From the NCBI RefSeq assembly GCF_013137895.1, contig NZ_CP053538.1, forward strand, positions 1,983,501 through 2,047,500: a DNA stretch of 64,000 bases. The letters are read 5' to 3'. Within the stretch, counting starts at the first letter, position 1; each line of letters opens with the position of its first letter. This document shows, piece after piece, positions 61,348 to 64,000 of this stretch. Below the pieces are notes generated by a model, which worked only from the letters and a program-made list of their open reading frames with translations, did not search any database and was not told where the DNA came from. The position numbers and the translations under genes are program-made. This DNA comes from Hymenobacter taeanensis (GTDB lineage Bacteria > Bacteroidota > Bacteroidia > Cytophagales > Hymenobacteraceae).

Positions 61348-62025
61348 TTAAGGAATTAAGCTGATTTTAACTCCTATTGCGGCTTTTATACCTAGTTGGC
61401 GCTTGTACTCGGGGTAACCGTTCCGATACGAAATGAACTGAGGGTTTTCTAGGCCGGCGCCTACGTAGGCATCAAATAGCCCATGCTTGCCTACGCGTCG
61501 CTGCGCGCCCCATAATAGGCTCAGGCTAGTATTATCATACTGGTAGCGGTAAGCCTCGTTCAAAGAATTTTGAGGGTGGTTTGAATAAAAGGAAGAGGTG
61601 GTCTGTAGAGCGAAATAATTGCCGACAAACGGACCGGTAGCGCGACCCTTTTCTTTTCGCTTTTCCTGATTGTAGTAATATCTCACTCCAGCATCGGCAC
61701 CAATAGTCCGCAGCAGCGACTGATTATAGTCACTACGGCGCCCAATATTCAGACCACCAAACAGATTGCCATACAACGAGATGGCGGGAGTCAAATGATG
61801 CTCTACGCCCAGTACTACGGGTACAGCCAAGCCAGAATAGCCGCCCCACTCAAAGCCCCGGGTAAGTCCGGTGCCGAGCTTGAACAGGGTACTCTTTGTG
61901 ATTTCAACTTTAGAAGGAGGTGTTTGTGTGGGTGTTATAGGCAGAGCAGGGGTAGTTTGAGCCAATACGGAAGCTGGAGCACTGGCCCCCAGAGACAGTG
62001 CTAACACCAAATAAAAAGTACGCAT
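61348..62025 (-). CDS. Outer-membrane beta-barrel protein, hypothetical
   Basis: The 225-residue protein has a signal peptide (LVLALSLGASAPASVLAQ) followed by a Pro/Thr linker. Barrel-like strands include FKLGTGLTRGFEWGGYSGLAV, LTPAISLYGNLFGGLNIG, IGADAGVRYYYNQ, VGNYFALQTTSSF, LSLLWGAQRRVGKHGLFDAYVGAGLENPQ and QLGIKAAIGVKISLIP. The GLFDAYVGAG strand is typical of Bacteroidota DUF3575/porin-like barrels, but I cannot assign it firmly. It has no operon partner. Confidence 0.7.
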   Translation of the reverse strand: MRTFYLVLALSLGASAPASVLAQTTPALPITPTQTPPSKVEITKSTLFKLGTGLTRGFEWGGYSGLAVPVVLGVEHHLTPAISLYGNLFGGLNIGRRSDYNQSLLRTIGADAGVRYYYNQEKRKEKGRATGPFVGNYFALQTTSSFYSNHPQNSLNEAYRYQYDNTSLSLLWGAQRRVGKHGLFDAYVGAGLENPQFISYRNGYPEYKRQLGIKAAIGVKISLIP

Positions 62026-62223
62026 AGGATACGAAAAATAAGTGCGGCGAATTATGAGGAGGAGAGCAGATGCCAGCAGAAGGTTGGCAAGCCCGCAGGA
62101 AAAATTTCGGAAGCCAAGTCAGTTGACATGAATAAAATATGGGGGCTTGGCGGCAAGGTAAATCCAAGGGCGGGGCAAATCCTGTATCTTGAGCCTGCGC
62201 CGCACCTGAGGCCTGTACACTGT

Positions 62224-64000
62224 ATGAATGCATCGGCTTTTGCTTTAGTCTCTACTCTTTCTCTGTTGCTGAGCGCTACGCGGGTAGCCGCTCAGGTTTT
62301 GCCAGTTGCAAGCCCCGAAATTCACTGCTCCCTGCTGGAACTCGACCCTGCCAAGCGCGCCGCTATCGTGCCGCTCATTGTAGAGGGGGAGGTGCTGGAA
62401 AGCCAGGGCTTCCGGGGGGCCAATGGGCGTATTTTCACTGCCAACCGGGTGCGGGTGTTTAAGCTGCTGAAAGGCAACGCCAGCTCTGAGCTAACCCTCA
62501 TCACAGAGGGCGGTACCGTTGGCCTTGATCGGCAGGAGCTAACTAACACCCTAAGCCTGGAGCCCGGTGAGCAGGGGGTATTTTTTCTGGTACCGGCTGC
62601 GTTTCCGGGCACGGCTTCGGTAGGGCCAGCCTGGGCGGCGTATGCCAGCCAGCAGGGCTTTGTGCGCTATAACCTAAACGGAGTTACTGCCGCTGAGCCC
62701 TTCCGCACCTACCCCGCGCTAGAGGAGAATTTCTACCAGCAGGTGGTGCCTGGCACGCAGCCACGAGAAGTGCAGGCAAACCCTGCTCTGGAGGTGGCCC
62801 TGCGCCGCCGCAATGCGCCGCCTACGGCCGCCAAGGTGCTAGCCCCCGTAATCAGTACTCTCTCGCCGCTCACCATTACGGCGGGTACTGGTGCCATTTT
62901 AACAATTGATGGGGCCGGGTTTGGGGCCTCACGCGGCAATGGCTCGGTAGAGTTTCGCAACGCCGACGATGGGGGCGCTTCCTACACGAAAATAACGGAT
63001 GCCGACTACGTCAGCTGGACCGATAACCGTATTCAGGTACTGGTGCCTTCTTATACCTCTACCGGTAATACGGCGGGCACTGGCACCGTGCGCGTTACCA
63101 CCACTGATCAGCAGCAGGTAGCTAGTGTATTAGCGGTTACTATTATTTACGCGGCTACCAATGCACAGGACAAGACCTCTAAGGGGCGCTCTGTGCCCGG
63201 GGAGCTGAATCAGAATACCCGGGGCGGCTACACGTTCCGCTTCGACCCTGGCTTTGCCTCTAACGCTGCCGCTAGTGCCTCCTGGCAGCGGGCCCTGGTT
63301 AGCTGGCGTTGTCAAACCGGCGTAAACTGGGAGGTAGGCACCACCCGCACTAAAAGCGGAGTAGCCGACGATGGCGAAAACTCGGTGGGCTTTGATACGG
63401 GCTCCGATCTGCCGGCCAACGTGCTGGGCCGCACTACCAGTTATTACACTGGTTGCTACCGAGACGCTGCCCGCACAAGTGTGAGTTTCTACGTTAAAGA
63501 AATAGATACTCAGTTTGATGATGCCACCGCGTGGCAGTATGGCCCGGGTAACCCTAGCACTTCGCAGGTTGATTTTGAGTCGGTGGCGCTGCATGAGCTA
63601 GGCCACGCTCAGCAGTTGTCGCACTTGATTTTGCCCCGGGCGGTAATGCACTACGCCGTGGCGCGCGGGCAGCTAAGCCGGACGTTGAATGCCGCCAGCG
63701 ATGTAGCCGGCGGCCGCTACGTGCTGCGCACCCGAAGCTTTGTAACCCCTGAGTGCGGTGGCAGCCCTATGCTACCGGCGCCCTTAACAGGGCAATTTGT
63801 GGAGTTTGTGCCGGGCGTAGGAACCGTATTGCAGTGGTCTACCCGCGATGAGTGCTTTCTGGCGGGGTTTGTGGTGGAGCGGGCTCCGGCCGATACCACT
63901 GCCGGCTGGCAACCCCTGGGCACCGTAGCCGCCGGGGTAGCTGGCGGGGCCTACCGCTTCACTGACCCAAAGCCGCTGCCAGGGCTCAGCTATTACCGCT
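62224..64000 (+). CDS. Secreted IPT-domain metzincin-like zinc protease, N-terminal part
   Basis: The frame runs open from ATG 62224 to the window end (592 codons). It has a signal peptide (FALVSTLSLLLSATRVAAQ), a beta-rich N-terminal region, an IPT/TIG domain (about 205-305: APVISTLSPLTITAG...TIDGAGFGASRGNGSVEF) and a protease domain with HELGHAQQLSH at 457-467 and a following VMHY Met-turn, the metzincin pattern. After it comes a fibronectin-like segment (GFVVERAPADTTAGWQPLGTV). The C-terminus lies outside; a type IX secretion tail is possible but unseen. Confidence 0.85.
   Translation, partial: MNASAFALVSTLSLLLSATRVAAQVLPVASPEIHCSLLELDPAKRAAIVPLIVEGEVLESQGFRGANGRIFTANRVRVFKLLKGNASSELTLITEGGTVGLDRQELTNTLSLEPGEQGVFFLVPAAFPGTASVGPAWAAYASQQGFVRYNLNGVTAAEPFRTYPALEENFYQQVVPGTQPREVQANPALEVALRRRNAPPTAAKVLAPVISTLSPLTITAGTGAILTIDGAGFGASRGNGSVEFRNADDGGASYTKITDADYVSWTDNRIQVLVPSYTSTGNTAGTGTVRVTTTDQQQVASVLAVTIIYAATNAQDKTSKGRSVPGELNQNTRGGYTFRFDPGFASNAAASASWQRALVSWRCQTGVNWEVGTTRTKSGVADDGENSVGFDTGSDLPANVLGRTTSYYTGCYRDAARTSVSFYVKEIDTQFDDATAWQYGPGNPSTSQVDFESVALHELGHAQQLSHLILPRAVMHYAVARGQLSRTLNAASDVAGGRYVLRTRSFVTPECGGSPMLPAPLTGQFVEFVPGVGTVLQWSTRDECFLAGFVVERAPADTTAGWQPLGTVAAGVAGGAYRFTDPKPLPGLSYYR

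Overview
The window is a GC-rich stretch of chromosome from a Bacteroidota bacterium, most likely Cytophagales of the Hymenobacter type. The evidence is the gene families (GlxA/AraC regulator beside DoxX and PhnB-like genes, BlaI plus a BlaR1/TonB peptidase, the MoxR-DUF58-BatA-DUF4159 cluster, PorT-like beta-barrels), Bacteroidota -7 boxes of the form TAnnTTTG, weak Shine-Dalgarno sequences and an unusual abundance of GGCCTA/TAGGCC. No rRNA, tRNA, CRISPR array, integrase or transposase was found. The species assignment is inferred.

Layout. 1-8.2 kb: the end of ettA, a putative phosphorothioate-sensing SBD-HNH endonuclease, an Na+/H+ antiporter, DoxX and VOC genes, a GlxA-type regulator, an M48 lipoprotein protease and a LuxR-type regulator with a degenerate receiver. 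8.3-15.6 kb: two related STAS-like proteins, a gluconolactonase-like protein, a CDF transporter, a PAS histidine kinase, periplasmic trehalase, the DNA-crosslink protein YedK and a small membrane protein. 15.8-18.2 kb: an ECF sigma factor followed by a membrane-anchored serine protease with an anti-sigma-like N-terminus, then a Thr-rich lipoprotein.

18.3-36.0 kb is one long minus-strand block. It holds two tandem copies of a tldD-pmbA metalloprotease pair, then (after a small convergent/divergent gene pair) DUF4159, a beta-barrel protein, MoxR, DUF58, a BatA-like protein with a frameshift, a DUF4175-like protein and a GATase-like membrane protein. Hairpin-forming palindromes fill the gaps of the tldD-pmbA part, and one pair of palindromes encloses a GIY-YIG nuclease gene. 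36.2-38.8 kb: a McrBC type IV restriction pair with a 130-bp palindrome between the genes.

39-46.7 kb: a sigma-54 activator divergent from a TolC-UspA-EmrA-EmrB efflux operon. That operon is interrupted by an antisense, frameshifted four-helix-bundle gene, again bounded by palindromic repeats. 46.7-64 kb: a seven-PAS histidine kinase, a TIM-barrel-like lipoprotein of unknown function, a DUF6624 protein, the BlaR1-like/BlaI pair, a lipase-like lipoprotein, a penicillin acylase, an RlpA-SPOR protein, a DUF72 protein, an outer-membrane protein, and the start of a secreted IPT-metzincin protease.

The most unusual signals are the palindrome-bounded small-gene cassettes (GIY-YIG and four-helix bundle) inside operons, the duplicated Tat-signal TldD/PmbA set next to the MoxR cluster, and two independent modification-dependent restriction loci.
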